In this document: positions 16,582 to 23,420 of the stretch, one piece after another | How the letters are laid out: each line of letters starts with the position of its first letter | Numbering within the stretch: the stretch's first letter is position 1 | Assembly (NCBI GenBank): GCA_023430045.1 | Contig: JAEZCF010000019.1 | Coordinates: 42,135-106,134, forward strand | From: Pseudomonadota bacterium | GTDB taxonomy: Bacteria; Pseudomonadota; Gammaproteobacteria; Xanthomonadales; Xanthomonadaceae | Length of the DNA: 64,000 nt | Direction of reading: 5' to 3' | Translations under genes and position numbers: made by a program | The notes under the pieces: model-generated | What the model was told of the DNA's origin: nothing | What the model saw: only the letters and a program-made list of their open reading frames with translations | Databases searched by the model: none

Positions 16582-16904
16582 TCCACAACCTCCTGAGCAC
16601 CGTCGAGCCAAAGCAACGCGTCCGCCATCGGAGCGACGGATTCAGCGAGGCTTTCCATCGGATAGACCGGATTGAGGTCTTCGGGCCAAGGATTTTTGCT
16701 GATCTCGGCATACTCGCGAGCCACCCGCGCACGGTGGACTTGCACGGCCAGGAAGAGGCCGTGTGAGATGGAGCGGCGAATGGCACGCACGGCCTGGGGG
16801 CACAGCGCAACGTCGGTCATTTCATCGGCCACCTGCAGGGCATCCTTGGCGCGCAGATGTTCCTGGTCCAATGTGCGGACCTTGTCGTCCTTGAGCTTTC
16901 TCAT
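16578..16904 (-). CDS. leftward early operon protein, hypothetical
   Basis: A 108-residue acidic, mostly helical protein, beginning with a Lys/Asp-rich stretch and ending Trp-Leu-Asp-Gly-Ala-Gln-Glu-Val-Val-Glu. No family is recognised. The start makes an ATGA overlap with the 69-residue gene upstream and its stop overlaps the next start the same way, so it is translated within the early operon. Confidence 0.6.
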   Translation of the reverse strand: MRKLKDDKVRTLDQEHLRAKDALQVADEMTDVALCPQAVRAIRRSISHGLFLAVQVHRARVAREYAEISKNPWPEDLNPVYPMESLAESVAPMADALLWLDGAQEVVE

Positions 16905-17110
16905 GACCGCGTCTCCGTCTCGATGATCTGCATCGCAGCCTCAGCTCGCATTTGAATCATCCGAATAGCTGCCGCCACGGGCGCTGGAAAATCCGCCTGG
17001 TCGATACTTTGTTCCCCCCGCACCAGCTCGCAAATGCCCTGAATATCGATGAGGGCCATGTGCGTCTCGGCAAGCATCGAGTCCGCTGTTCGTTCTGCGT
17101 GGATGCTCAT
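16901..17110 (-). CDS. leftward early operon protein, hypothetical
   Basis: A 69-residue helical protein with many Met, Ala and Gln residues. The start at 17110 was chosen because it overlaps the upstream stop by four bases (ATGA), while the longer open frame has no support. No known domain is visible. It lies between two genes with the same overlap pattern. Confidence 0.55.
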   Translation of the reverse strand: MSIHAERTADSMLAETHMALIDIQGICELVRGEQSIDQADFPAPVAAAIRMIQMRAEAAMQIIETETRS

Positions 17111-17352
17111 GCTTCGGCTCCCACGGCCGAGTAAAGGCCTTTGACGATGTCCAGCAGGAAGTCCATTGCGACGACCTGGTCGTAACCGAAAGAAACATCC
17201 TCGCCTGCCGCAGCGCGCATGCCATCCCACATCGTTGCTTGCACGTGGTCGATAAGCAGCCGAGCCTTTTCCAACGACTGGGTTACCTGCTGTCCAGCAG
17301 GAACAACGAATGGAGTACCGGCAATTTCGGTGTGCTTGGTCTGCTCATCCAT
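17107..17352 (-). CDS. leftward early operon protein, hypothetical
   Basis: An 81-residue protein with a helical core containing Leu-Leu-Ile-Asp-His-Val-Gln-Ala-Thr-Met-Trp-Asp and Phe-Leu-Leu-Asp-Ile-Val-Lys-Gly-Leu. The start at 17352 gives an eight-base overlap with the upstream 128-residue gene, with GGGGG as the likely ribosome site. Family not recognised. Confidence 0.55.
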   Translation of the reverse strand: MDEQTKHTEIAGTPFVVPAGQQVTQSLEKARLLIDHVQATMWDGMRAAAGEDVSFGYDQVVAMDFLLDIVKGLYSAVGAEA

Positions 17353-17731
17353 GATGCCCCCCCTTTTTCGATGGCTGAGTGCAAATGCCATATGCGTCTT
17401 CACGAATGTCCTGGACCATCGCCTCGGCGACATCCAGAAGTTGGAAAACGCCGATGTGCAGGGCATTGCGTTCATGCCAAGGGAGCGGGTCGTAGACGTA
17501 GCTTTCGGGCTCATCTTCGACTTCCTGTGCGCGGTTCATATCGCGAAGAAGAATGTCGTTGATGGCGCTCACCGCGTCGATGACGTGATCTATTTTGACG
17601 AGGCGGTTCGCGAGGCCGACGTTCAGCGGGTTTTTGTTCCAACACCGCGTCTTCCAGTCTTTACGTTCAGGGATTGTTTTTTCGACCTGTTCCGGCGGGG
17701 TGGGTTCAGGGGTTAGAATCTTGGCGGCCAT
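17345..17731 (-). CDS. leftward early operon protein, hypothetical
   Basis: A 128-residue charged protein with a Pro-rich N-terminus (Pro-Glu-Pro-Thr-Pro-Pro-Glu) and a helical middle. No domain is recognised. It begins 72 bases downstream of the CsrA-like gene, the widest gap in this operon, so a second promoter there is possible. Its end overlaps the next gene by eight bases. Confidence 0.6.
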   Translation of the reverse strand: MAAKILTPEPTPPEQVEKTIPERKDWKTRCWNKNPLNVGLANRLVKIDHVIDAVSAINDILLRDMNRAQEVEDEPESYVYDPLPWHERNALHIGVFQLLDVAEAMVQDIREDAYGICTQPSKKGGHHG

Positions 17732-17803
17732 GTGGTTGTCCTAAGTCTTGGTCGATGAGGGGATTACTTGGCAGACGGCTCGGGCGTTGGCGCGCTCGGG
17801 CCG

Positions 17804-18001
17804 TCACTGTTTTGGCGCGGTGATTTCCAGATGCCGCGGCGCCCTGATGGCGATGCGTGCCACGCCATCGGATGCGCCGAGAATCACAGCCTGCACGGTG
17901 TCTCCGATCAGGATCAGTCCGCCTTCCCGCTGCCTTATCACCCTCGCACCGGCGAGCTGGTGATCGTTCGCGTGTGCGGGGGTAGGGATTTCCTTACTCA
18001 T
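17804..18001 (-). CDS. csrA: CsrA/RsmA-like RNA-binding regulator encoded by the prophage
   Basis: A 65-residue protein whose core aligns with CsrA without gaps: Leu-Ile-Leu-Ile-Gly-Asp-x-Val, then Ile-Leu-Gly, a five-residue turn, and Ala-Arg-Ile-Ala-Ile-Arg-Ala-Pro-Arg, matching the strand order of CsrA. It differs in three ways: about 20 extra residues at the N-terminus, the RNA-contacting Arg6 position is Gln (Arg7 is kept), and the Arg44 position and C-terminal helix are missing. CsrA dimers bind GGA motifs in mRNA leaders and change translation or stability. The start overlaps the end of the upstream membrane protein gene. Confidence 0.75.
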   Translation of the reverse strand: MSKEIPTPAHANDHQLAGARVIRQREGGLILIGDTVQAVILGASDGVARIAIRAPRHLEITAPKQ

Positions 18002-18191
18002 CTTTCAGGTTTCCTGTGTTCATGTTTGTGTGGGAAACTGCAATTGCTGGGAGAGACGCGTCGTTCGCAGCGACGACGCAAATGGACCTTTTGAGCTGAT
18101 GGGCTGCGGCGATTTCTGCGACCCGGAGCGGGACAACGATGGCGCTTACGATGGCCAGCGCCATCCACGCGATGCAGTAGCCGCGCTTCAT
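17994..18191 (-). CDS. small membrane protein of the early operon
   Basis: A 65-residue protein with a hydrophobic helix at about residues 4-25 (Ile-Ala-Trp-Met-Ala-Leu-Ala-Ile-Val-Ser-Ala-Ile) and a polar C-terminal tail. It is predicted to be a single-pass inner membrane protein or to carry an uncleaved signal. It has a four-base start overlap with the preceding gene and an eight-base overlap with the CsrA-like gene. No function is evident. Confidence 0.55.
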   Translation of the reverse strand: MKRGYCIAWMALAIVSAIVVPLRVAEIAAAHQLKRSICVVAANDASLPAIAVSHTNMNTGNLKDE

Positions 18192-18442
18192 ATCGGCAGC
18201 CTCGCGCGCTGCCCAATGCGCACCGCACAGCCGAGGCGCGTAAAGCGCAGACGACTCTTGATGGAGTAAGCGAGGGGGTCGCAGCCAACGCGCAGCACTA
18301 CGTCGATGGCAGCTGGAGCTGCGTGGGCTACCAAGAACGGGATGCCTCGATCTGGCAGGCGTTCAATGAAGGATCTACGAAGGTTGTTGAGCTGGCGAGC
18401 CAGGCGATAGTCACTGAGCCAGCTGTTGCGTGCGGTTCCCAC
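18188..18442 (-). CDS. first gene of the leftward early operon, hypothetical
   Basis: An 84-residue Arg-rich protein with a GTG start at 18442, lying just downstream of the OL-like operator and promoter. It overlaps the next gene by four bases. A different-frame ATG slightly upstream gives only about 42 residues, so this frame is preferred, but the start is uncertain. No domain is recognised; by position it is the first product made when the left promoter is derepressed. Confidence 0.45.
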   Translation of the reverse strand: MGTARNSWLSDYRLARQLNNLRRSFIERLPDRGIPFLVAHAAPAAIDVVLRVGCDPLAYSIKSRLRFTRLGCAVRIGQRARLPI

Positions 18443-18483
18443 TGTCTGTTCCCCATCTAAGGCAGAAGCGCCTCGACGGAGCT

Positions 18484-18530
18484 AGATTAGGAGATGTAAA
18501 TTAACCTTGCAATAGGAAATGTAAATTAGG
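18484..18530 (-). promoter_or_regulatory. OL-like operator with leftward promoter
   Basis: Two repeats with the core GGAGATGTAAATTA and GGAAATGTAAATTA (within 18485-18503 and 18509-18530) resemble the repeats near cro. A leftward promoter overlaps them: TTGCAA at 18507-18512, a 17-base spacer, and TAATCT (complement of 18484-18489). The layout is that of lambda pL with CI-controlled operators. Confidence 0.6.
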
Positions 18531-18567
18531 CGGCGTTATTTTATGAACGACGCAATTTTTGTTCAGG

Positions 18568-19242
18568 TTAGGCGATCTTTTTGGCGCTGTATTGCACAAC
18601 AGCCTTTCCAGCAATGAACAGATCGTCCGGCGCCAGATACGGCGGGAACAAGGGATTGGCGCTGACGATGTAGATCCCGTCCGAGCGCCGCTGCAGACCT
18701 TTGATCTGGGTCTCTCCAGCGATGTTGATTACGTAGATCGCGTCGCCATCGTAGTAGTCCACCGCGGTATCGACCATCACTACGTCGCCGTTGTTGATGA
18801 CCGGCGCCATCGAGGGGCCCCTCCCGGTCAGCAGTTTCAACCGGCCAGGCCGGGGTAGGAAACCCAGCTTCTGCCGGATGTCCCACTCCGCGTAGTCCAT
18901 GCTGCGGATGATCTCCGGGTATTCCTCGTTTACGACCCCTTGGCCCATGCCTGCTGCTCCGTCCAGTAGCTCCAGGCGAAGGTAACCCGGTGGTGTCTCA
19001 CTGGCCGAGAGCAGTGGCGCATCGGGACCGTCATCGATAGAACCTGAGCCGGTGGCCAGCCATTCCGGCGATACGGCCAATGCTTTCGCCACCTTCAACA
19101 GCGTCTCGCCGCGGATGCTCTGTGACCTACCACTGAGCCAGCCATGCACGCTGGGCGCCGACACATTGACCAGCCGCGCGAGTTCGAGTTGAGAGATGCC
19201 CAGCCTATTGAGAGCTGTACGGAGCCGCTGCGAGAGGTTCAT
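18568..19242 (-). CDS. CI-type repressor with S24 peptidase domain
   Basis: A 224-residue prophage repressor. The N-terminal HTH_XRE domain (about residues 1-65) contains Ile-Ser-Gln-Leu-Glu-Leu-Ala-Arg-Leu-Val-Asn-Val-Ser. The C-terminal LexA-like S24 domain (about 105-215) has nucleophile Ser in Gly-Pro-Ser-Met-Ala-Pro and Lys in Gln-Ile-Lys-Gly-Leu. An Ala-Ala-Gly segment before it could be the self-cleavage region. It should maintain lysogeny and be cleaved with RecA during SOS. It is divergent from cro and lies between two groups of operator repeats, as in lambda. Confidence 0.92.
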   Translation of the reverse strand: MNLSQRLRTALNRLGISQLELARLVNVSAPSVHGWLSGRSQSIRGETLLKVAKALAVSPEWLATGSGSIDDGPDAPLLSASETPPGYLRLELLDGAAGMGQGVVNEEYPEIIRSMDYAEWDIRQKLGFLPRPGRLKLLTGRGPSMAPVINNGDVVMVDTAVDYYDGDAIYVINIAGETQIKGLQRRSDGIYIVSANPLFPPYLAPDDLFIAGKAVVQYSAKKIA

Positions 19243-19244
19243 GG

Positions 19245-19350
19245 GATTAGGGGATGCGAAGAGAATTAGGGAATGCTACACGCAATTGTGTTGGCAAGTG
19301 AATTAGGTGATGTTAATGTGGTGCCGCCTCCATCGACCCTACCTAATCCC
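19245..19350. promoter_or_regulatory. OR-like operator region between repressor and cro
   Basis: Four ATTAGG-type repeats: GATTAGGGGATGC (19245-19257), AATTAGGGAATGC (19264-19276), AATTAGGTGATGTT (19301-19314), and an inverted CCTAATCCC (19342-19350) directly before the cro start. They match the repeats downstream of the repressor gene, so CI and Cro probably bind both sides. Exact promoter boxes were not assigned. Confidence 0.65.
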
Positions 19351-19563
19351 ATGACTCCGGAAGAAGAATCGAAAGTCTCCGCTCTGATCGATGCCCTTGG
19401 TGGCACCGGTGAGCTGGCCAGCCTGTGTCAGGTCACCTCGCCGTCGATCAGCGGTTGGCGGAAACGCGGCATCCCACACGCCTGGCTCATGTTCCTCCGG
19501 GAACGGTTCCCGCAGCACTTCAATTCCGACGGCACGATAGCTGTGGATCGGCAGCCCGCGTAA
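19351..19563 (+). CDS. Cro/YdaS-type antirepressor
   Basis: A 70-residue helix-turn-helix protein of the YdaS/Cro type. It has Leu-Ile-Asp-Ala-Leu-Gly-Gly-Thr-Gly-Glu-Leu-Ala followed by Ser-Pro-Ser-Ile-Ser-Gly-Trp-Arg-Lys-Arg-Gly-Ile-Pro, and a C-terminal Leu-Arg-Glu-Arg-Phe-Pro segment. I chose the ATG at 19351. The open frame begins at 19273, but that would translate the operator repeats. It is the first gene of the rightward early operon and is expected to oppose CI. Confidence 0.85.
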   Translation: MTPEEESKVSALIDALGGTGELASLCQVTSPSISGWRKRGIPHAWLMFLRERFPQHFNSDGTIAVDRQPA

Positions 19564-19676
19564 AGCTGTAGGCCGGGGCCGAGGAAGGGCACTGGCGCAA
19601 AGATGGATGGCGTACATCCCGCACGAGGTAGTGGCCGTGCAGGTGTCTGGCGCGAAGAACCCACCGTCCAGATACG

Positions 19677-19718
19677 ACGAAGCCCCCGCTGTCGGGCAGA
19701 CAGATGCGGAGGCTTCGT
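19677..19718 (+). terminator. long hairpin upstream of the 112-residue gene
   Basis: ACGAAGCC at 19677-19684 pairs with GGCTTCGT at 19711-19718. An inner stem CTGTC/GACAG gives a long imperfect hairpin. There is no run of T, so it could be a leader structure, an antitermination target or a processing site rather than a classic terminator. It ends 16 bases before the next start. Confidence 0.4.
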
Positions 19719-19734
19719 TGAGACCGAGGCCACT

Positions 19735-20073
19735 ATGCCACACAACGAACACGAAGCGGAACTCTACGGGCGCGGACCGCGGCCGTATGCCAAGGTTCTG
19801 CAGGAAACCGTCACCCTCATCAAGGAGCGACACGCGAGGCCGCTGGTCCGCCTGCAGGAGCGTCTGCCTGACGGCCGTATCGCGGTCGAGATCTATGACC
19901 GCACGCGCCAACACGACTCGCCGGAGTACGACTTCTACTGTGCCGGTCCGCAGGAAGCGCTGGAATGGATCCGGCAAATGTCCAGCAAGAGCTGGATCAC
20001 CACCGAACACCTTGGCGCCTTCGCCGCGCTGATCCTGGCTGCTTTCCCGGAAGTGTCCGGAGCCTCGGCATGA
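19735..20073 (+). CDS. rightward early protein, hypothetical
   Basis: A 112-residue soluble protein with an Arg-Leu-Gln-Glu-Arg-Leu-Pro-Asp-Gly-Arg-Ile-Ala-Val-Glu-Ile-Tyr segment in the middle and a helical C-terminus. Family not recognised. The start at 19735 is the first with a ribosome site (GAGG), and the upstream open frame is not used. The stop overlaps the start of the replication gene by four bases, so it belongs to the cro-replication operon. Confidence 0.6.
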   Translation: MPHNEHEAELYGRGPRPYAKVLQETVTLIKERHARPLVRLQERLPDGRIAVEIYDRTRQHDSPEYDFYCAGPQEALEWIRQMSSKSWITTEHLGAFAALILAAFPEVSGASA

Positions 20074-20924
20074 GCATGCATTTCTCATGGCAGACGGCTG
20101 TCACGAAGTCGGCCCTTTCGTCGTCAACGAAGCTGGTTCTGCTGGTCATCGGCACATACATGAACCAGCATGGTGACGGTGCCTTTCCAGCCTACAAGAC
20201 GATTGCAGAGGACGCTTCGCTCAACCGTGCCACGGTTATTCGCCACGTTGAAATCGCGATCGCAGAAGGATGGTTGGAGAAACGGACCCGGGTACGCATG
20301 AATGCGGCATCGGGCCGGGCTGAAGCTGACTCGAACACCTACCGGATATCCTTCCCGGCGCCCGCAGAGAGCGGGCAGGGTAGTCGCACAGCGCGACCAC
20401 CCCTAGTCGCACAGGGCGACCACCCTAGTCGCACAGCGCGACCACCCCTAGTCGCACAGGGCGACCCTAACACCCCATCTTTAACACCCCAAGTAACACA
20501 AGAACATGCCCCTGTAGTCCCCGCTGGGGACTCAGCACCGGGCGAGCTGCTGCTGACCAACGGTCAGGACGAGGGCGCGGACAAGGTCAACCCGACCGAG
20601 GTAATCCGCGAGACCTACAACCGGATGCTGGGATCACGGAAGGGGTGCACGGCAAGTCTGGCAACCACGCCGTCCTTGGACCGGAAGCTGCGCAAGGCTG
20701 ACGCGAATGCCCGGCGCACGTGCAAGGCGGCAGGGGTGATATTCGACCCTGTCGAGTTCTGGGAGATCTATTTCCAGCAGTGCCTGGACGACCCATGGAT
20801 GCGCGGCGACCGCCCCAATCCGAACAACCCGCGCTGGAAGCAGTCGCTGCCGACGCTGATTGACGACGACCGGTTCGAGCAGGTCATGAACACGGCCCTT
20901 GCCTCGCTGGAGATGGAATCTTGA
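20070..20924 (+). CDS. O-like replication initiator with internal iterons
   Basis: A 284-residue protein. The N-terminal helix-turn-helix domain (about residues 1-95) has Ala-Tyr-Lys-Thr-Ile-Ala-Glu-Asp-Ala-Ser-Leu-Asn-Arg-Ala-Thr-Val, the winged-helix form of phage O-type initiators. A repeated linker follows (about 104-133, Arg-Thr-Ala-Arg-Pro-Pro-Leu-Val-Ala-Gln-Gly-Asp), then an acidic stretch and a helical C-terminal domain that likely contacts the helicase. The DNA of the linker holds four palindromic repeats, as in the lambda ori within gene O. It is followed directly by dnaB. Confidence 0.8.
   Translation: MSMHFSWQTAVTKSALSSSTKLVLLVIGTYMNQHGDGAFPAYKTIAEDASLNRATVIRHVEIAIAEGWLEKRTRVRMNAASGRAEADSNTYRISFPAPAESGQGSRTARPPLVAQGDHPSRTARPPLVAQGDPNTPSLTPQVTQEHAPVVPAGDSAPGELLLTNGQDEGADKVNPTEVIRETYNRMLGSRKGCTASLATTPSLDRKLRKADANARRTCKAAGVIFDPVEFWEIYFQQCLDDPWMRGDRPNPNNPRWKQSLPTLIDDDRFEQVMNTALASLEMES
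20381..20467 (+). repeat. four palindromic iterons, candidate phage origin of replication
   Basis: Repeats start at 20381, 20404, 20426 and 20449. Each has TAGTCGCACAG, then C or G, then GCGACC, and contains the inverted repeat GTCGC/GCGAC. Units alternate, giving two 45-base supra-repeats. An AT-richer run (20468-20510) follows. They lie in frame inside the initiator gene, the position of the lambda ori. Confidence 0.75.
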
Positions 20925-22261
20925 ACCGGAACGAATTCGACGCGGAAGCCGCAGTGATCGCTTGCCTGCTGCGTGACGCTGGCTGCTACTGGCACATCGC
21001 CGACATGCTCACGGCTGAGGACTTTGGAAACAGGGGGTGCCGCCAACTGTTCGATGTAATCAAGGGGGAGGTTGTTGCCGGAAACCCTTCCGACAGTGTG
21101 ACCATCGGCGAGAAAGAGCCGGCGCTGGCAACCTTGGCGATCGACATCGCCGCCAACTCGATCGGCATCCCGCGTCACGTGCGTACCTACGCTCGACTGG
21201 TGAGCCAGCGTGAACTGCTCAGGCGTATCCGCCAGGCGGGTAGCCGCATCGCCCACATGGGCCCCGAGGACGACGTGTTCGGCGAGGCACAGCGCATCCT
21301 GGCCGCCTGTGCCCCACGGATCACCGATGGCGGGCCACGTCACATATCGGAGTTCGTCCGCAGCTCGATGAAGGGCCTGATGGACAGGTTCAACACCGAT
21401 CAGGAGATGACGGGCGTACCTACCGGATTCGCGCCGCTGGATGACCTCACCGGTGGCTGGCAGCCGACGGACCTCATCATCATCGCTGCCCGGCCGAGCG
21501 TGGGTAAGTCTGCATTCTCGCTGCAGTCGCTGCTGCACGGCACCCGGCCAGATGGTGGGGTGAACGGGTTCATGGCATCGCTGGAAATGTCCGGCGAACA
21601 GCTCGCTGATCGGGCGCTCGCGAAGCTGGGACGCATCAACTCCACGCACATCCGCCGACCCAAGCTGATGGAGGAGGAGGAATGGTCCAGTGCGCCGGGA
21701 GCCGCAAAGGCCTTGATCGAGCACAGCCTGTATGTCGATGACGCCTCTTCCCTCTCCGTCGAAGCCGTGTCGGCGCGGGCACGGCAGGTTGCATCGGAGG
21801 CGGGCAGCTTGGGGATGGTGGTTGTGGATTACCTGACGTACATCGACCTCCCCCGCAAGGAAACCCAAGAGCAGGGCATCCAGCATGTGACCCGAAGCCT
21901 CAAGGGATTGGCAAAGGAACTGCGCGTGCCCGTGATTCTGCTGTCGCAGCTCAACCGCGATGGCGATGACGAGCCGTCTCTAAAGCATCTTCGAGGGTCG
22001 GGCGCCATCGAGCAGGATGCCGACGTGGTGATCTTCCTCCACCGGCCGGACAAGTCGAACCGAGACGTGGTCAAGGTCACAGTGGCCAAGCAGCGCAACG
22101 GTGCACTGGGTGATTTCTACCTGGGTGCAGATATGGCGCGGCAGAACTTCACGCCTATCGAGTGGTCACCCCAGCAGCAGGAGATGGAACCGCAGAGGCG
22201 GCAGTTCCGCCCGGCCCGTGGGGCTCGCGCAAACCAGGCAGGGGGACGCTATGACGACTGA
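20921..22261 (+). CDS. replicative DNA helicase (DnaB family)
   Basis: A 446-residue phage DnaB helicase. The N-terminal domain (about residues 1-100) begins Glu-Ala-Ala-Val-Ile-Ala-Cys-Leu-Leu. The RecA-like C-terminal ATPase (about 160-430) has Walker A Ala-Arg-Pro-Ser-Val-Gly-Lys-Ser-Ala, Walker B Gly-Met-Val-Val-Val-Asp-Tyr-Leu, and the Gly-Ser-Gly-Ala-Ile-Glu-Gln-Asp-Ala-Asp motif. TTG start at 20921 overlaps the stop of the initiator gene, so the two are coupled. No separate helicase loader is seen, so the initiator may load it. Confidence 0.95.
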   Translation: MNRNEFDAEAAVIACLLRDAGCYWHIADMLTAEDFGNRGCRQLFDVIKGEVVAGNPSDSVTIGEKEPALATLAIDIAANSIGIPRHVRTYARLVSQRELLRRIRQAGSRIAHMGPEDDVFGEAQRILAACAPRITDGGPRHISEFVRSSMKGLMDRFNTDQEMTGVPTGFAPLDDLTGGWQPTDLIIIAARPSVGKSAFSLQSLLHGTRPDGGVNGFMASLEMSGEQLADRALAKLGRINSTHIRRPKLMEEEEWSSAPGAAKALIEHSLYVDDASSLSVEAVSARARQVASEAGSLGMVVVDYLTYIDLPRKETQEQGIQHVTRSLKGLAKELRVPVILLSQLNRDGDDEPSLKHLRGSGAIEQDADVVIFLHRPDKSNRDVVKVTVAKQRNGALGDFYLGADMARQNFTPIEWSPQQQEMEPQRRQFRPARGARANQAGGRYDD

Positions 22262-22499
22262 AGGCGCATCGGCGCGCACCCTTCTACCGTCCGGTTCCCA
22301 GGCATTGCGCCACGCTGCAGCGGATCTCGATCAGCAGGCGGCCACATACGACCGACTGATGCGGCGGTCAGGGCGCGAAATATCAACCGTTGCCGAGGCG
22401 TTCCGCACGGCGGCCTCGCTGCTCAGGCAGAAGGCTCGCCGGCTGGAGGATCTGGAAAAGCAGGTGCAACAGGGTACGAACGGGGAGGTGCGGCAGTGA
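22251..22499 (+). CDS. small coiled-coil protein, hypothetical
   Basis: An 82-residue helical protein with many Ala, Arg and Gln residues in heptad-like order (Leu-Asp-Gln-Gln-Ala-Ala-Thr-Tyr-Asp-Arg-Leu, Leu-Glu-Asp-Leu-Glu-Lys-Gln). It starts at 22251 inside the end of dnaB and its stop overlaps the next start, so it sits in the rightward early operon. No function is recognised. Confidence 0.6.
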   Translation: MTTEGASARTLLPSGSQALRHAAADLDQQAATYDRLMRRSGREISTVAEAFRTAASLLRQKARRLEDLEKQVQQGTNGEVRQ

Positions 22500-23017
22500 A
22501 GCGCGATGACCTGGAGAACCAGCTGAGGTTGTGGGGCTACTACTACGGTCCGCGGCGGGCCGAGGCTGAAACCGGTGCTGGCATGTACGGCAATTCGACG
22601 CTGGCCGGGCTCGGCAGGCCGACTACCATCCGGCAGAGCACGACGATGGATCGTTCTGGCCTGACTCGCCGCCGGCTGCTGGGGCAAGCGGCCGGCATCT
22701 CTGGCCGTGACGGGGAGGCGCGCGCTGTGCCGGCCTGGGCGGTTGAGACGGTTCGAGGGGCGGAAACGCGATCCGGCTCCGCGAAGATCCTCGCTCCCGA
22801 CTTCAGTGTGCCCACGGAGGCCCAGCGCGTGGAGCGGTCCGTTCTTGAGCTGCATCGCATCGATGCGGAACTGGCGCTGGTCATGCGTGCGCAGTATTGC
22901 TCACTGGGCCGGCAGCTGGAAAAGGCAGAGCGCACCGGGATCAAGATCGGCGTGTATCGCGAGAAGCTTGCCGAGGCCCGTGGGTGGGTATGGGCACGGC
23001 TTGCAAAGGCCGCTTGA
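22496..23017 (+). CDS. Q-like/ArpU-like late gene regulator (putative)
   Basis: A 173-residue basic protein with a GTG start overlapping the upstream stop. The C-terminal 70 residues (about 102-173) match the pattern of phage antitermination Q and ArpU-like factors: a helix with Val-Leu-Glu-Leu-His-Arg-Ile-Asp-Ala-Glu-Leu, then Tyr-Cys-Ser-Leu-Gly, then Gly-Ile-Lys-Ile-Gly-Val-Tyr-Arg-Glu-Lys-Leu as a helix-turn-helix. It is the last gene of the early operon and is followed by a possible late promoter and an intrinsic terminator, the lambda Q-pR'-tR' layout. The family assignment is tentative. Confidence 0.5.
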   Translation: MKRDDLENQLRLWGYYYGPRRAEAETGAGMYGNSTLAGLGRPTTIRQSTTMDRSGLTRRRLLGQAAGISGRDGEARAVPAWAVETVRGAETRSGSAKILAPDFSVPTEAQRVERSVLELHRIDAELALVMRAQYCSLGRQLEKAERTGIKIGVYREKLAEARGWVWARLAKAA

Positions 23018-23042
23018 CAGAATCGGATTGGAAACCGACACT
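23014..23042 (+). promoter_or_regulatory. candidate late promoter (pR'-like)
   Basis: A perfect TTGACA at 23014-23019, a 17-base spacer, then GACACT (23037-23042), a poor -10. It starts at the last codons of the Q-like gene and lies just before a strong terminator. Confidence 0.35.
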
Positions 23043-23066
23043 AAACCCGATCACCAGAGTTGCCAG

Positions 23067-23093
23067 ACGGCCCGCCATTGCGCGGGCCGTTTT
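23067..23093 (+). terminator. intrinsic terminator after the Q-like gene
   Basis: ACGGCCCGC at 23067-23075, a six-base loop, then GCGGGCCGT followed by TTT. The nine-pair stem is perfect. By position it could be the tR'-like terminator that late antitermination must pass. Confidence 0.85.
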
Positions 23094-23138
23094 CGTATCG
23101 GCTGGCGCAATTCCATTGCCGGAAGATAAGCAATACTG

Positions 23139-23166
23139 TTTACACATAAGCAAAAACGTGTATAAT
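23139..23166 (+). promoter_or_regulatory. hicAB promoter with inverted repeat
   Basis: TTTACA at 23139-23144, a 16-base spacer, and a perfect TATAAT at 23161-23166. The inverted repeat TACAC/GTGTA spans the spacer and overlaps both boxes, a likely HicB operator. It lies 30 bases before the hicA start. Confidence 0.7.
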
Positions 23167-23195
23167 TGCCTCCAACGAAGACACACAGGAGGCAG

Positions 23196-23381
23196 ATGAA
23201 GACGAGCGAGTTCAGGCGGTGGTTGCAGTCCCAAGGCGTGGTGATGAAGGAAGGAGCCAATCACACCAAGCTGTACTACCAAGGGAAGCAAACCACACTG
23301 CCACGACACGCTGCGGAGATGAAGGAAGGCACAAGGAAGGCCATCATCAAGCAGCTAGGCATCAAGGAGCCGCCCCGATAA
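23196..23381 (+). CDS. hicA: HicA-type mRNA interferase toxin
   Basis: A 61-residue toxin with the compact dsRBD-like HicA fold: an N-terminal Lys-Thr-Ser-Glu-Phe-Arg-Arg-Trp-Leu, then Gly-Ala-Asn-His-Thr-Lys-Leu with the catalytic His, and a C-terminal Thr-Arg-Lys-Ala-Ile-Ile-Lys-Gln-Leu-Gly-Ile. HicA cleaves mRNA independently of the ribosome. Start at 23196 has an ideal AGGAGG ribosome site; the earlier ATG at 23166 would lie in the -10 box. It is followed by hicB. Confidence 0.92.
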   Translation: MKTSEFRRWLQSQGVVMKEGANHTKLYYQGKQTTLPRHAAEMKEGTRKAIIKQLGIKEPPR

Positions 23382-23420
23382 GGGGCGGTGACTTCGGGCT
23401 CGCAAGGTTCATCGAAATAC

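Noticed and set aside
19273..19350. Longer cro starting at 19273
   Set aside because: The extra 26 codons cover the operator repeats and have no ribosome site. The helix-turn-helix begins after the ATG at 19351.
23166..23195. Earlier ATG start for hicA
   Set aside because: It would begin at the last base of the TATAAT box. The ATG at 23196 has an ideal AGGAGG.
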